A stretch of DNA of 64,000 bases, from assembly GCA_022578965.1 (NCBI GenBank), contig MU400525.1, positions 434,001-498,000 on the forward strand. The letters are read 5' to 3'. Positions 27,089 through 38,991 of this stretch are shown in pieces (positions within the stretch are counted from its first letter, which is position 1; every line of letters starts with the position of its first letter). The notes beneath the pieces are model-generated. The model saw nothing but the letters and a program-made list of their open reading frames with translations. It ran no database searches and had not been told where the DNA came from. A program made the translations under genes and the position numbers. The DNA is from Xylaria sp. FL1777 (Eukaryota; Ascomycota; Sordariomycetes; Xylariales; Xylariaceae).

Positions 27089-28627
27089 CTAGCTTCGCCG
27101 TCCCCGGCGGGTGTCCACAGTCTCGGCCGTGCCCCTGACACATAACCCGCCATCCTGGTTCTCAACCCAGACATCCCACTTGTTCCCCTGTGCTTCGAGT
27201 CCCGCAGTAGTAGCAGCAGCAGCAGCAGCAGTTTCTTCTTCTGCTAAGTTTTCCCCCGCCCGCCTGCGCTGCTCCTCGCCGTCGCTCGTTTTCTTCGCAC
27301 CCTTGCTCCCGCGGGGTCTCTGCCGCGCAACGCATATACGCATTGGCTGGCCCACGTACAGCGGCGCCAGATGGCGGTACTCGACGCTGTCGATGAGTTC
27401 GCTCCGGTTCTCGTCGTGGGCGAGTCGCGATGCGAGAACGGAGAGCATCAGCGTCACGGATAGTGGGCCGTGCACTAGGAGGTCCCGGTACCCCTCCACC
27501 TCGCGGCAGTAGGAGCGGTCCAGGTGGATGCGGTGCGCGTTGTAGGTGAGCGCGCTGTAGTGGAAGAGTAGAGTCGGTGTTGGCGTCACCGTGACTGCGT
27601 ATTCGGGCTTATTCGGGGCTGTTTATGGGTGGTCATGGGTTAGCATAGAGACGGCGGGAAGACGTATAAGCGTTGACAATGACAAGAGGGGTTGCTTAGA
27701 TATTAGGAGAGGTGGTAAGTAAGTATGGAAAAGGAGCGGAAAGGGCCTTGGGGAGTGAGCAAGACGGTTAATAAGGCCTCACCTACCTTTGACAACTCTC
27801 TGTTTTTTCTTCAGGTTCGTTTTTTTATCTTTCTCGCTCGGCTCTCGCATAAACACCAGAGTCCTGTGTTCTGTGATGCCTTTAAGAGGGTAATGAAGCA
27901 TATTAGGATCCGACCCCATACTACTACTCGCTAGGGCTGCAGAATCTAGATTGTGCGGATCACCGTGAGACTCATTGAGTGTCTTAGATTCCACGTCCAG
28001 TGGACGTACAATGTCTGCCTCGGTGACATACTCCCTGAGGACTTCGACGAAAATCTTCTCGGCACCAGCGGGGCCCTGGACTTTCGCATCCACGATCCGC
28101 TCGAAGCACACGGCGTTCATCTTGTCTAGTCTCATGCCCCAGAGATCCCGGATGGAACCTCCGGCCCACATCCGCCGCGTAAACGGGGTGCCGCCGCGCG
28201 GGCTGTGGTAGGGATCGGTGCCGTCTGGGCAGAGCTCCGAGCCGCGCAGATGCAGTGGGAAATACACAAAGTGGTGACCCTCCGGGACAAGGGGAGGCTC
28301 ATGATGCTCATTGTACAAAGTTTCTTTGGATATCTGCTGCTTAGCGTAGCACTCCTCTGGGAGAACGTCAGATAACGCCTTAGATAAGAGGTATGACTTT
28401 ATGGGGTGCATGGTATCGTAATGTACTTGCGGCGGACGACCCAGCATTTCAGCCTTGATGGCCTCAATGTCTATACCTGCTTTGCCTGGCAGGGAGGCAT
28501 TAGAAGTTGAAGAGCTGCTGTAGCTACATCTTGGGACCACCAAGATGGGAACGAGGGCTCGCGAGAGGATAGGCCGACTCTGGCACAGCTTTAGAAACTG
28601 GCGGCTGGGTTTGCCCAGTTCTCTCAT
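27089..28627 (-). CDS. HTD2: Mitochondrial 3-hydroxyacyl-thioester dehydratase (HTD2-like, MaoC/hot-dog)
   Basis: Model: exon 1 28627-27787, intron 27786-27619 (GTAGGT donor, CTAAC branch, CAG acceptor), exon 2 27618-27089; 456 residues. In the family this enzyme dehydrates 3-hydroxyacyl-ACP in mitochondrial type II fatty acid synthesis. The N-terminus is basic and Ser-rich with no acidic residues beyond position 3, as in a mitochondrial presequence. Conserved family segments are visible: PLHLRGSELCPDGTDPYHSP, RRMWAGGSI, and in exon 2 the hot-dog core LLFHYSALTYNAHRIHLD (about residues 297-314) followed by LLVHGPLSVTLML. Exon 2 carries a low-complexity insertion (KGAKKTSDGEEQRRRAGE then an alanine run) between two strands of the C-terminal fold, which makes the protein longer than usual. 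A mesaconyl-C4-CoA hydratase-type activity is an alternative. The gene is divergent from DNA ligase I. Confidence 0.85.
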
Positions 28628-29204
28628 GTTGTTATGTCGACGTCTATATCTCTCACCATTGTGCAGTAATTTACACTTGACTTGATATACACAATATTAA
28701 AATAAAGGCGCAGATGAGTTGAGATCAGGTGTTGACCTTGCTACGGAGTACTGTGTATAAGTAGATAAGATGGAAGTTGTAAATATCCGAATACATTACA
28801 GTGCCATTTATTATACCATACTGTAAGTATAGAGCATTGTACCGCTAGGTGGGGCTCCAGGCAGGACCCGCCAAATTGTTCGCGTCAACGATCAATTAAC
28901 GCGGTCCAGCTGCTACCTGCTTAGGCACGCGACGCGCGACAGCTTCAGCAATACTTTCCTCCCTAGATAGGTACCTATTGCTGCCTGCCCTTGCGATGCA
29001 ACATAAGTAATTGTCCCCCCTGCCGAAACAATAACATCTTAAAGGGACAACGTTGCAACCGGTTATGTCCTGGGGGTAATAAACAATTCTATCCAATTGG
29101 TCTTTAAAAAAAAAAACACAAACCGGAACGAAACTTTGCCCATCGTGGCGGCCCGTCGCATCTTTTCCGCAGTCGCAACAATTGCGTCTCGCCGATTCTT
29201 CACA
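28628..29204. promoter_or_regulatory. Divergent promoter region of HTD2 and DNA ligase I
   Basis: The 577 bp between the two divergent start codons must serve both genes. The left half is AT-rich; the right half, from about 28860, is GC-richer. A poly-A run (29106-29116) sits in the ligase leader. The last ~120 bases upstream of the ligase ATG are open in frame with it; see the finding on a possible non-AUG start. Confidence 0.6.
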
Positions 29205-32124
29205 ATGCCGCCGAAACAAGCAACCTTGGGGTATGTGAGACCATCTCAGACTACTCTCGGGTCTGTGGCCAACCTAGCTCGATCTTGGGACTATGCTTAC
29301 AGGTAATGGCCATACAGGAAATTCTTTGGCCAGCCTAACGGCTCTAAGCCTGCGCCAACCCAACAGTCCAAACTCTCTTTCGCCACAAAAGCCGCCAAAA
29401 AGGCGAAAGAAGAGCCAGAAGCACCCGAGGGCAACAAGAGTCTACAGTCGTCGCGAGTGAAGGCTGATGCTGGTGCTGGAGAGAATGCTGGTCCTAAAAA
29501 GGGTAATACAAAATGACCGGTTTATTCATCAGCTTTCCCACTGCGACTAACGTATGCCGATATAGATACGAAAAAACGATCACGGTCCAGTAAATCCCCC
29601 GAACCCACTTTAAAATCATCACCAGCAAAGGTCAAAATCGAAGAACCAGAGGAGGATATCGAGGAGGAGGAGGAAGAAGCGCCTGCCACCAAGCGCCGGC
29701 GGAGAAACCGGAAACGAGTCGAGGACGAGGAGGATGAGGATGAGATCATGTCCGATGCCAAACCTGTAGCATCAAAAAAGACAACTCCTACCAAGAAAAG
29801 TTCCAAAAAATCTTCCTCTGTCGACTCCCCGTCGAAGAAAAAGCCAGCACCGAAAGTGGAGGAAGACGATGAAGCTGGAGAAAAGGCTGCTTCTGAGTCT
29901 GCATCAGAAGTTGAGAAAGAGGAAGAGGATGAGGATGAGGATGTAAAACCCAAGGCTGCCGCCAAGGCCAAGGCTCGTGAAAAGACGCAGACGAAATTGA
30001 AGCCCAAGACAGAAGAACTTTATCCCGATTGGAAGGCCGGCACACCCGTCCCTTATGCGGCTCTCTGTACGACCTTCTCACTCATTGAACTTACTACTAA
30101 ACGATTGATCATCACAGAGTATTGCGCTCTTTTCCTCCGACAAGTTCTTCGGCTAACGCCTGAGGATTTCCTCCCCACTGTTCTTTTAATGATAAATAAA
30201 CTTGCACCGGACTATGCTGGTATCGAGTTGGGTATCGGAGAGTCCCTGATCATGAAAGCCATCGGAGAGACGACAGGACGCAGCTTGCAGGTCATCAAGG
30301 CCGATCAAAAGGAAATTGGCGACCTTGGACTTGTCGCAGTTAAGAGTCGATCTACCCAGCCGACCATGTTCAAGCCAAAACCACTCACTGTAAGAGGTAT
30401 CCACAAAGGCCTCATGGAGGTTGCTACTGTGACTGGTAACGGAGCGCAAGGAAGAAAAGTGGATTTGATCAAGAAAATGCTTTCAGCTGCTGATGCTCAC
30501 TCGACTGGTCGAGTCGATATCTCTAAAGACAAAGGAGGACCCAGTGAGGCCAAATACCTCGTCCGATTCCTCGAGGGAAAGCTACGGCTTGGCTTGGCGG
30601 AAAGGACTGTGCTTGTGTCAATCGCACAGGCAATGTTATCTCATGAACTCGAGCAGAAAGGCAAGACTCCAACTGCAACACAAATTGAAGAGGCAGAGGC
30701 TCTTCTGAAATCAGTCTACAGGTATGTGACAACTCACCCCCCTTAACTTTCATAACCCCTATCTAACTTGTCCAGTGAGCTACCAAGCTGGGATGTCATA
30801 ATACCGGCCATGGTTAAGGACGGCATTATGAACCTAAAGGACACCTGTAAACTCCGTCCGGGTGTTCCCTTGAAACCTATGCTTGCCAAACCGACTAAAG
30901 CCATCACCGAGGTCTTGGATCGCTTTGAAAATCAGACATTTACCTGCGAATATAAGTATGATGGTGAAAGAGCTCAAATTCACTACGTTGCCAAAGACCG
31001 CTCCGATGATTACATCGAGGCTTTGCCGGATGCTACACAAGCGGCTGCGAAAGGTGTTGCCTCTATTTTCTCCAGAAACTCGGAAGATTTGTCGAAGAAA
31101 TATCCTGACATTCTCGCCAAACTTGATACGTGGATCAAGGAGGGCACAAAGAGTTTTGTCCTAGACTGTGAGACGGTAGCTTGGGATGTCACGGAGAAGA
31201 AGGTCCTACCCTTCCAGCAGCTTATGACTAGAAAGAAGAAGGATGTCAAGGTGGAAGACGTCAAAGTCAAGGTTTGCGTCTTTGCTTTTGACCTCTTGTT
31301 CTTAAATGGCGAGGCCGTGGTTGAGAAATCGCTACGAGAACGTCGTGAGCTACTACATAAGGCCTTCCAACCCGTTGAGGGCGAATTCGCTTTTGCAACC
31401 CACATGAATGGCCAAGAACTTGAAGAGATTCAAGTCTTCTTAGACGAAAGTGTTAAAGCTTCCTGCGAAGGTCTGATGGTCAAGATGTTGGATGGGTCAG
31501 AGAGCGGATACGAGCCAAGTAAACGAAGTCGCAACTGGCTCAAGGTAAGGAAATCTAAATCGCCGAAGTTGACTTTTCACTAATAGGCCGTAGATCAAGA
31601 AGGATTATCTATCTGGAGTTGGTGATTCTCTCGACCTAGTTGTCTTAGGTGCCTACCACGGCAAAGGCAAACGCACCTCAGTATATGGAGCTTTCCTTTT
31701 GGCGTGCTACAACGCTGCATCTGATACGTACGAGACCGTCTGCAATATCGGCACCGGCTTTTCAGAGCAAGTCCTGGAGGAACTGCACAAGCAATTGTCG
31801 GAGATTGTAATTGACCGTCCCAAGCCATTTTATTCACATTCCTCTGGGGGTCAACATCAGCCCGATGTATGGTTCGAGCCGCGTTACGTATGGGAGGTCA
31901 AGACAGCGGACTTAACTCTAAGCCCGCGGTATAAGGCAGGCTCTAAAGAGGGGGTCGACCCCTCGGGCGACAAGGGAATCAGTCTGCGGTTTCCCCGATT
32001 CATCAAGGTCAGAGATGACAAGAAGCCGGATGAGGCGACGAGCAGTCGACAGGTCGCAGAAATGTACAGAAAGCAGGAAAGCGTTGCGAAGGGCCCGTCA
32101 GTGGATGACGATTTCGAGTATTAG
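29205..32124 (+). CDS. CDC9: ATP-dependent DNA ligase I (Cdc9/Lig1)
   Basis: Model: exons 29205-29230, 29318-29502, 29566-30721, 30776-31544 and 31594-32124; 888 residues. The enzyme seals Okazaki fragments and repair nicks through an adenylated-lysine intermediate. The N-terminus is a PCNA-binding (PIP) box, QATLGKFF at residues 5-12, formed only after intron 1 is removed: exon 1 ends inside the glycine codon at a GTATGT donor. A charged, disordered linker with Lys/Glu-rich nuclear-localisation-like patches follows, then the DNA-binding domain, the adenylation domain with EYKYDGERAQ (catalytic Lys about 516), the FSRNSEDL and LDCETVAWD segments, NWLKIKKDYL across the last intron, and the OB-fold with GKGKRTSVYGAFLLACY and GISLRFPRFIKVRDDK. 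Length and motifs match eukaryotic ligase I. Yeast Cdc9 also serves mitochondria; see the finding on the upstream leader. Confidence 0.96.
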
Positions 32125-33257
32125 TGTCAAGGTGTAAATACAAATGTCAGTGCACCAGGGCCCCCCGGGCGACGAGAGATGGAGTCATGAGGTTATTTGC
32201 TTGCTATGCATCATGCTAGAGTTCTGCTGCAGTTCAAGGAGTGTATCAAACAAAGTACTGCAATCATGAAGCCATTCTCACATCCTGGACTCCATCAACC
32301 TACTATTCCTCCCCTTGATAGAGCAAGCGTCTCCCCCTTGTCCCCCCTCTTTCTCGGTACCAGGCTCAGTATCTTCAATCCTCGTTCCACAAGACAACGG
32401 AAGTGGGGAACTCTGCGGTCTCTACGTATGTACATGTAGTACAGCAAGTAAGCATCAATAATGCTCCCTTTCCATCTACGTCAGCAGAGACGCGTGTCGT
32501 CAGCGCAACTTCAACTTCCGAGGCCGCCACTTTCCGGTCCCGGGTCGGTGGCCGGATGTTGCCACCACCACATTCAGCAAAGCGATCGTGAAGCTGTGTA
32601 CGCATACAGTAGCCACGGTGAGCTTCCGACATCATTACTGTAGCTTGGTAGTAAGTAGTATATAGTTCGAACTGGCGAGTAGTGACACCCATCTATGCCG
32701 AACTAGTACTAGATAGATAACACGGTGAGAAGGTACGGACATTTCTGCGCGAGGTGGTATGTTCTGCATCTCTGTTGTTAAAGATTGGTCTTTGTATAGA
32801 CTATCTAGATAGTATATGTAGTATACCATGTACACCAAGTATGTGTGTATGTATATATGTGTATGCATCTGCGAACGAACATCTCTCTTCCCTCCCGCTT
32901 GTTAAAAAAGCGCCCCGTAGATGCGTGCGGATCTTATTGTTAACCTCTTGTGTCCCATTTCCATATCTAATGATATTTGCGATTGCCGCTCCATATAAGG
33001 ATGTGTGTGTGATGTGTGTGTGAATATCTGTGTGTGTGTAGTTTATAGATGCTCCCCCCCCCATCATATAGTAGAAAGATTGGTATAGTAGGTTACCCTT
33101 CGTCCGTAACGCCTCGCGATGCTTATATCTCGAAGAAACCCAAGAAAAGAGCGCTGCCAAATCGCTTCTGATAAAACGAATCCACAACGATGCAATTTTT
33201 TAAACCCCCAAAAATAATATCAAAATCCAAATCCAAATCCAAATCTTGTTACCGTCA
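32125..33257. other. Intergenic between convergent ligase and protease genes
   Basis: No gene is supported. It should hold the 3' UTRs of both flanking genes. A TG-rich microsatellite lies at about 33000-33040, short AT-rich repeats of the ATGTATGTATATATG type near 32840-32865, and a C run near 33053-33062. An imperfect AAATCC repeat lies at about 33225-33245, just past the protease stop. Confidence 0.6.
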
Positions 33258-34770
33258 CTAAAGCGTAATCAACGTAGTGAACCCCACAGACAAGAGCAAG
33301 AGCAAGTATGTAGACGCGGACGCAACTAGCACGGCGGCAGCACCACTGGAGGAGTCGGTGATGCTGGCGCCGCCGTTGCCGTCGGTGCGGGTGACGCCGC
33401 TCGTGGCGGCGACCGAGTTGGCGACGACGGTGGCGCCGGGGATGGAGGTGCCGGTGGGGATCTCCTCGACGGCCGAGGTCGTGGCGTTGAACTTGGTCTG
33501 GGCGAGCGAGATCTGGTTGTTGTCGATGTCGTAGACGACGTAGGCGGAGCGCAGGAACGTATCGCCGAGGACGTTGGTGCCCTCGCCCGCGGGCGCGATG
33601 CCGAACAGGCACGCCTCCTGGCCGTCCGTGAATGTCGGCCGCCGTCCGCTCGACGACACCAGGTCCAGGATCAGCTCGCCCATGTCCACCGAGATGGTCG
33701 GCGTCGAGAACGTGAAGTCGAGCGTCGACGAGTTGCTTGCCAGCGCGCACGGCACGTACGCCGCGCCCGCGCTCGAGTCGTACTGCGCCCCGACCTTGTT
33801 ATAGATCACCTCAACGATCTCGTCTGGGAGGTACGTCAGCGATGATCCCGAGTCGAGCAGCACGGCCAGCGCCTGGTTCGAGGCGATCTTCGAGCCCCCG
33901 AGCGTGATCGCTGTGAGCGTGATCAGGAACTCGGAGTAGACGCCGCCGTTCGCCTGGATGGGCAGCGTCTGCAGGGTCCCCGTGTACTGCTCTGTGTCGA
34001 CGCCTCCGAACAGGATGCTGCCGCGGCTGGCGTCCAGGTCGTTCAGCCACAGGCTGTACGCGTTCCTGGAGATCTGGCCGGAAGACACCAGCGCCGCGGG
34101 CAGGTTGTCGTATGCGTCTTTCTGCGCCCTCCCCACCTGCACCTCGTTGGCCGGGTACCCGATGCCGAGGATGCCTTGTGCCGACGAGCTGACGTAGCCG
34201 ATGCCGAATTGCAGCTTGTCGACCGTTGTGCTTCCGATCGTGATCGTGTCCGACACGTAGTCTCCGCTAGCCCCTGATCCGTCGACATACGAGATGTTGA
34301 ACCAGCTCCCCACATATTCATACGTAGATGAGTCGTTTGCCACGTACGATCCGGCGAAGTCGCACGGCCCGGACCTTGATGCGCAAAGAGACGAAGTGGG
34401 AGTGTTTACCCAAAGATCACTGCTGCCGGTGTCGAGGTGCAAGCGGAAAGACTGCGCCGGGGTTCCTATCGTAGCATTTACGAAGTAAAGTGTTTCCTGA
34501 CCAACTTGTCAGTCGCCACCAGAATACCAAAAAGAACAAAGCTATTTCTTGCCGGGGGCCACAAACCTCGTTATCCAAAGCGGCCTCAACTGAACTGGCT
34601 CTTCGCCGTAACCGATCCCGTTGTAATGGATTCGGGACGGCTCTCCTTTGCGTAGACAAGTTGACGACCTTGCGCTGCGATTGCCCAATAATGCTCGGTA
34701 TATTACGTGCATTTGCTACTGTGCAGTAGACCAAGCCCGCTACCAGGGCACAAAGCTCTCCGGTCCGCAT
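33258..34770 (-). CDS. GPI-anchored pepsin-like aspartic protease (yapsin type)
   Basis: Model: exon 1 34770-34567 (68 codons), intron 34566-34497 (GTTTGT to CAG), exon 2 34496-33258; 480 residues. It is an A1-family protease with both catalytic aspartates intact: DTGSS (Asp about 90) and DSGSS (Asp about 283). The N-terminus is a signal peptide (hydrophobic LCALVAGLVYCTVANA, probable cut after ANA). A propeptide follows, rich in dibasic sites (QRRAV, RLRRRAS) of the kind cut by Kex2. After the protease domain comes a Ser/Thr/Gly-rich stalk, then a hydrophobic tail (STYLLLLLSVGFTTLITL) typical of a GPI-attachment signal. The product is therefore expected at the plasma membrane or wall, where yapsins shed wall proteins. 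Exon 2 is strongly G+C-rich at third positions compared with neighbouring genes, suggesting high expression or codon bias. A TATAAAC motif lies upstream at 35317-35323 (minus). Confidence 0.93.
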
Positions 34771-37239
34771 ATTGGGCGACAGGATATATACGGCCTAAAT
34801 GAACTTGCCCAATAATTGGCGCCGTTCTTACGGAATTGTCGTCTCGCGGTGCCAAGCTATGATTGATGGTGATATCGAAACCAGGAAAAACGATGTTCGC
34901 TATAAGCTTATAACACACCAAAAGGGCAAGTGCTAGTTATGCCCGGGAATTGCTCGAACACCCTCTCTCTCTATATTTTTTTGGTTCAGAAAGCAGTCGT
35001 TTACTTTATATTGTCCACGATGCTTGAACCTGGAGCCAAGCCAAGAGAGCTGTGGTGGGCACTCTTCCGGAACGGTGGGACTGGATTCGTAACCCTTGCG
35101 CGGCGCTGCTGCTAGTCGATGGGGATATAACACTCACGATCACGGGAGAAGCAAGTAGAAGGATCAAGTCAAAGACGGGCCACCAAAGACTAATAATGAT
35201 AGAAAGAGGGTAACGACGATGTTAATGACAATAATGGGAAACAACAACAAACTTGGGAGGGGATTGAACGTAACAGAGCGGCAAAGTAAAACCCGAATGG
35301 AACAGCAAAGCATGCCGTTTATACTTAAAAGAGGCAACACACAGGCTTTCCCATGATGATGTGCGTTAATCCCCATCCGGGCAGCGTTTGCGTGGGGAGG
35401 CTGAGTAACTCGGATGCGGTACCGCTCGGAGCGCTGAGCGCAGGAGTAGTAGTACGTAGTATTGGCCGCACGATTGACATCTGAGCCACGATTGGTCTCG
35501 TCACAGGACTTGCGCGACCACTACGTGTACTAATATTGGCATTATTACGCCAGCAGTAGGGGTCAGTTTTAGGGGAGGCTCTGTCTCAAGCTTTGTCTCT
35601 GCGACGTTAGCTGTACGGCACGCAGAATAGGTACGGCACCGGTATACCATTTGTCAGGGGTCTCACAAAGAAGTTGAGCTTAAGCCGGGGACCGCCAGGG
35701 CCGGACAGGGATTGGGCTGCATGGATACTTCGCAAGGAGCAAATAAGGCGTCGCTGGGCTGGAAACAGACGCGCGGCCGCCCACGTTGGCCTGCTCCCAC
35801 TATGCCCACTGCTATTCTAGTCGCATTCTTTTTAGCTCTCATGTGTTAGGAGTAGAGGTGGGGTCCGTTTTCCGTCTGTCCCCTCTGATGACATAAATGG
35901 GCTCTTGAGTCCCTGGACGCCCAGGTGTTCGCGTCCTCCTCCATGTACGCAAAGCGGACAAGACGGCAGAGGACGTTTACTGCGTACAGGATTAGTATAC
36001 TAGATGCTTGAAGAAGAAGAAAGGAACATGGGTTTCATGCAGATGCATGCCAACAACCGTTTGAGAGGCTTGGCAGTATCCCCTGATACGTTTAAGCTGT
36101 GTCAGAGCTCCGCCCAATCTCTCCCATGGAGAGCCGAGGGCTTGTTTTGAAGGAGCAGGCTGTGACGATCACACCACCCATTCATTGAATCATACCCGCC
36201 GACCGTCCAGCAATACACACATACACGTACGTACGCATACGCAGTACGGCAGCCACCCGAAACTCCCGATTGGTCGCCAGTTAAATCCAGAAATGTCCGA
36301 AAAGTGGTATGTATTATGAAATCAGAAACAATTGAAAACGCTTTCGAGCTTATCAAGAGACTTTCAACCCCAAATCTAAAAGACCTGGGATATGACACAC
36401 AACTTAGATAAGAATCTACTGGAAACAGGTGGCAATACTGCTAAAGGCTCTCTTCAAACTGGTACCTGAAGAGACGATAGCCCGATGATTCTTGAACCTA
36501 CAAAGAACCAATGATATGCGGTATTAGCGCTTATTCCTCATATATGGTGTACGGCGCATACATGTAAATCATTGCGGCGAGACATCAAAAACAGCAGCTG
36601 TTAAACAACAGTAGCAGAACTCAATGACGCTCTCGGCGGCGTAAGAGAATTCCTTCGGGTTCCTCTTTGCCGATCCCCGTGTTGATCATAGCGGCGCACA
36701 GTTTTAAGGATCAAGTGCAGATAAAGCATACGTAAACGTACCAGGCAAGGTTGTAAAGCATCTTTACGTATCAGCAGACCCAACATCTTCAAATCCAATC
36801 GGCTAAGGCTAGGTATAGCGTTGCACTCTGTGTTTGTTCGCCGTTTGTGGTTGAGTAAGTGAGGTTTAAAGCTTGAGGCATAGTGTAGATAGGGAAAAGG
36901 TCTACTTCTCTTGATTAAGCGGGTAGCCATAGTATTATAACCTGACTAGGATTGAGATCTTCTTCAATGCACTTCAGTGCGATTAGAGGGCAAAATGACT
37001 GCAGACTGTCTTATCAAAGGAACAATAACAATCATGCTAAGTATGATCATGAGAATGAAGGCATGACCCCAGATAAGTTATAATGCGTACCCAGCCTGTG
37101 TCGAATGATGCTTTAAGCATCCCTTTTCGATTACGTGAACGAGATGAGATGGCTTTTTTTCTCATTGACACGTAAAGGCTCATAGTTGGGCTAAGCAAGA
37201 GTAGCGGTCTTTCGTCGCAAATTCCGGTGCATCTTGTCC
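34771..37239. other. Protease promoter, then gene-poor sequence
   Basis: The left part (34771 to about 35400) is the upstream region of the protease, with a TATAAAC motif on the minus strand at 35317-35323 and pyrimidine-rich leader sequence. Beyond that I see no supported gene. Frames of 98 codons (36102-36398, -) and 109 codons (36601-36930, -) show no domain. Confidence 0.5.
35317..35323 (-). promoter_or_regulatory. TATA-like box upstream of the aspartic protease
   Basis: TATAAAC on the minus strand, about 550 bp upstream of the protease ATG and followed downstream by a C/T-rich stretch. Position and motif fit a core promoter with a long leader, possibly containing a leader intron. This is inferred from sequence only. 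Confidence 0.35.
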
Positions 37240-38991
37240 TCCGTCTTGAAAATTCTACGCCTCTGCTAGTGCTTTTTAAACGACCTGATCACGAGAGAGA
37301 CGTTGGTAGGCCACCAGTCCTTCCACATGTGTCTCAATTTTGGTTCTGGGTTATATATCGATGTACGGTTAACGAAGATGAATTTCCCGTTGAAGTCATG
37401 CCAAGTGGTTGCCTCAATATAAGTCTGGCGAGAAAGTTCTTCGAAGCAGTCGATGTAAATCTCATACGGCGCATCGTTGTCTAGTCCGATGGTAGAAACA
37501 ACTACTTCGTCGAAAGTATAGGTACTTTTACCTCTCCGAGGCTAAGGAGTCACTTCTCCCAATGTCTCCAAAGCATGCGTCGGATACTTCAACGTCGCTG
37601 TCCAGAATTGTCCATACGTCCGTAAGTGGCTCCTTAAGACCGTCTGAGTTACAGTTAAAGTTAACGGACCCTCTAAAGAGTCCAACCTAGGACCATATAG
37701 GGATAGACGACCGCCGATAGCAAGTTGTTCCTAGGTCAACTGCCCACTCAACTTCTGAAGGAATGCCAATATAGGCGCCGGATTGAAGGGCTCTGCGGGA
37801 TCGGGCAAGTCATCATACGTGCGAGTATCGTAATGAGTTCCACTGAATATCGTCTTTCGCTCTCGCTTTTTGGAAGTGTCGTAGGGATCATCTGTTACAT
37901 GTGTAGGTCTTCGGCAATGCTTCTTGATGATGATATGAACACTGTTGATAACTATCTCAAGAATAATTGGAAGAACCTGGTGATATGCGGGAAGCTTCTT
38001 AGTTTGGATAATTCACAGCTGGCTCTTGTAATGAGTGGTACACCCCAGTAGCTCGAGTGAAACGAGCGACTCAAAATCCCTCGGAAAGCATCCAATCTCG
38101 TTTTGTTCACTCATTAGATATATTTTAACATCCCCTTCAAATTTTGTGAGTTTGCTCGCTACCGATTCGAGACCACCCGTCGTAAAGTAAAGGACGTTGA
38201 ATACCGATACTTCCAGGTCTAATCCTGAATAAGGGTCGTGCTCAGCAACCGTGCCATCTCCTTCGTGTGGCTCGATATCCGAGTTTGGCAAGGAAATGTA
38301 GTTCTGTATAAAAAGCAGACCTGACCTGGCGTGAAAAGGAATCAACGCCTCGACAGCGGCGCTTTTTGAAACATCCACGCTCGAGTTGACCATTTTGATT
38401 TTCTCACCGAAGTCAAATTTCCGGGCTCAGTGAAACAAGTGTGTGCCTGCTAAAACCGCCTGTGGTTGTTCGCTCCATGATACTATAGGCTCAGTTCGAA
38501 TTTCTAGAGACTGTGAATATCACTAGATTCGACCATGACAACATTAGTCAAAGTCGCATTCTCGTATATACGGTCCGTGATAGCCAACTCCTTAACCTTA
38601 TTAACCTGATTGTTCTGGTCAATACAGTGACGGTCTACCCAAACCCCTAGTTTCAGAGTGAGGATCATTGCATCTCGCACGGTTCGGGGTGCTGCAGACA
38701 GAGCACACGGGTCATCGCATTTAGGGACGCGACGGTTCAAGGAACGCTTAGTTGGTTAATTGAGACTTGGGCCTACTGGCAGTCTGGCCAGTCTTGAGTA
38801 TTAGGAGTCGGTAGTTGCCATCTGTGGAGAACAATATCGAAGATTTTGGGGAATATAAACGCTCCAATTCGGCAAATCATGTTTCCGAAACACATCTCAG
38901 GGAAGCATAGAAAGACTATCGCGTAACTGGCTTGGCATTTGTTGACCCATTTCCGAAGTATATCGCAACCAGTCTGGTTAGGATCAATCAC
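37240..38991 (-). pseudogene. Degenerate HET-domain (heterokaryon incompatibility) gene
   Basis: Minus-strand fragments in several frames read as pieces of one HET protein. The diagnostic core lies at 38740-38504: RTVRDAMILTLKLG, then WVDRHCIDQNNQ, then IYENATLTNVVM, the classic HET order, but three to four residues (normally RYL/F) are missing between LG and WVD. Upstream, 38991-38773 contains DILRKWVNKCQASY, like the cysteine-rich lead-in of these proteins. A stretch near 37490-37240 (DAPYEIYIDCFEELSRQTYIEATTWHDFNG) resembles the segment after the HET domain. The interval 38393-38013 is open for 126 codons but not recognisable. Stops and frame changes separate the blocks, and no splice set rejoins them. 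HET proteins trigger cell death on fusion of unlike strains, and non-functional alleles are common in fungi. The core is clear; the outer limits are approximate. Confidence 0.55.

Noticed and set aside
33220..34321. Long open frames on other strands and frames across the aspartic protease
   Set aside because: The protease exon is GC-rich at third positions, which removes stops from the other frames. The translations are Arg/His-rich shadows.
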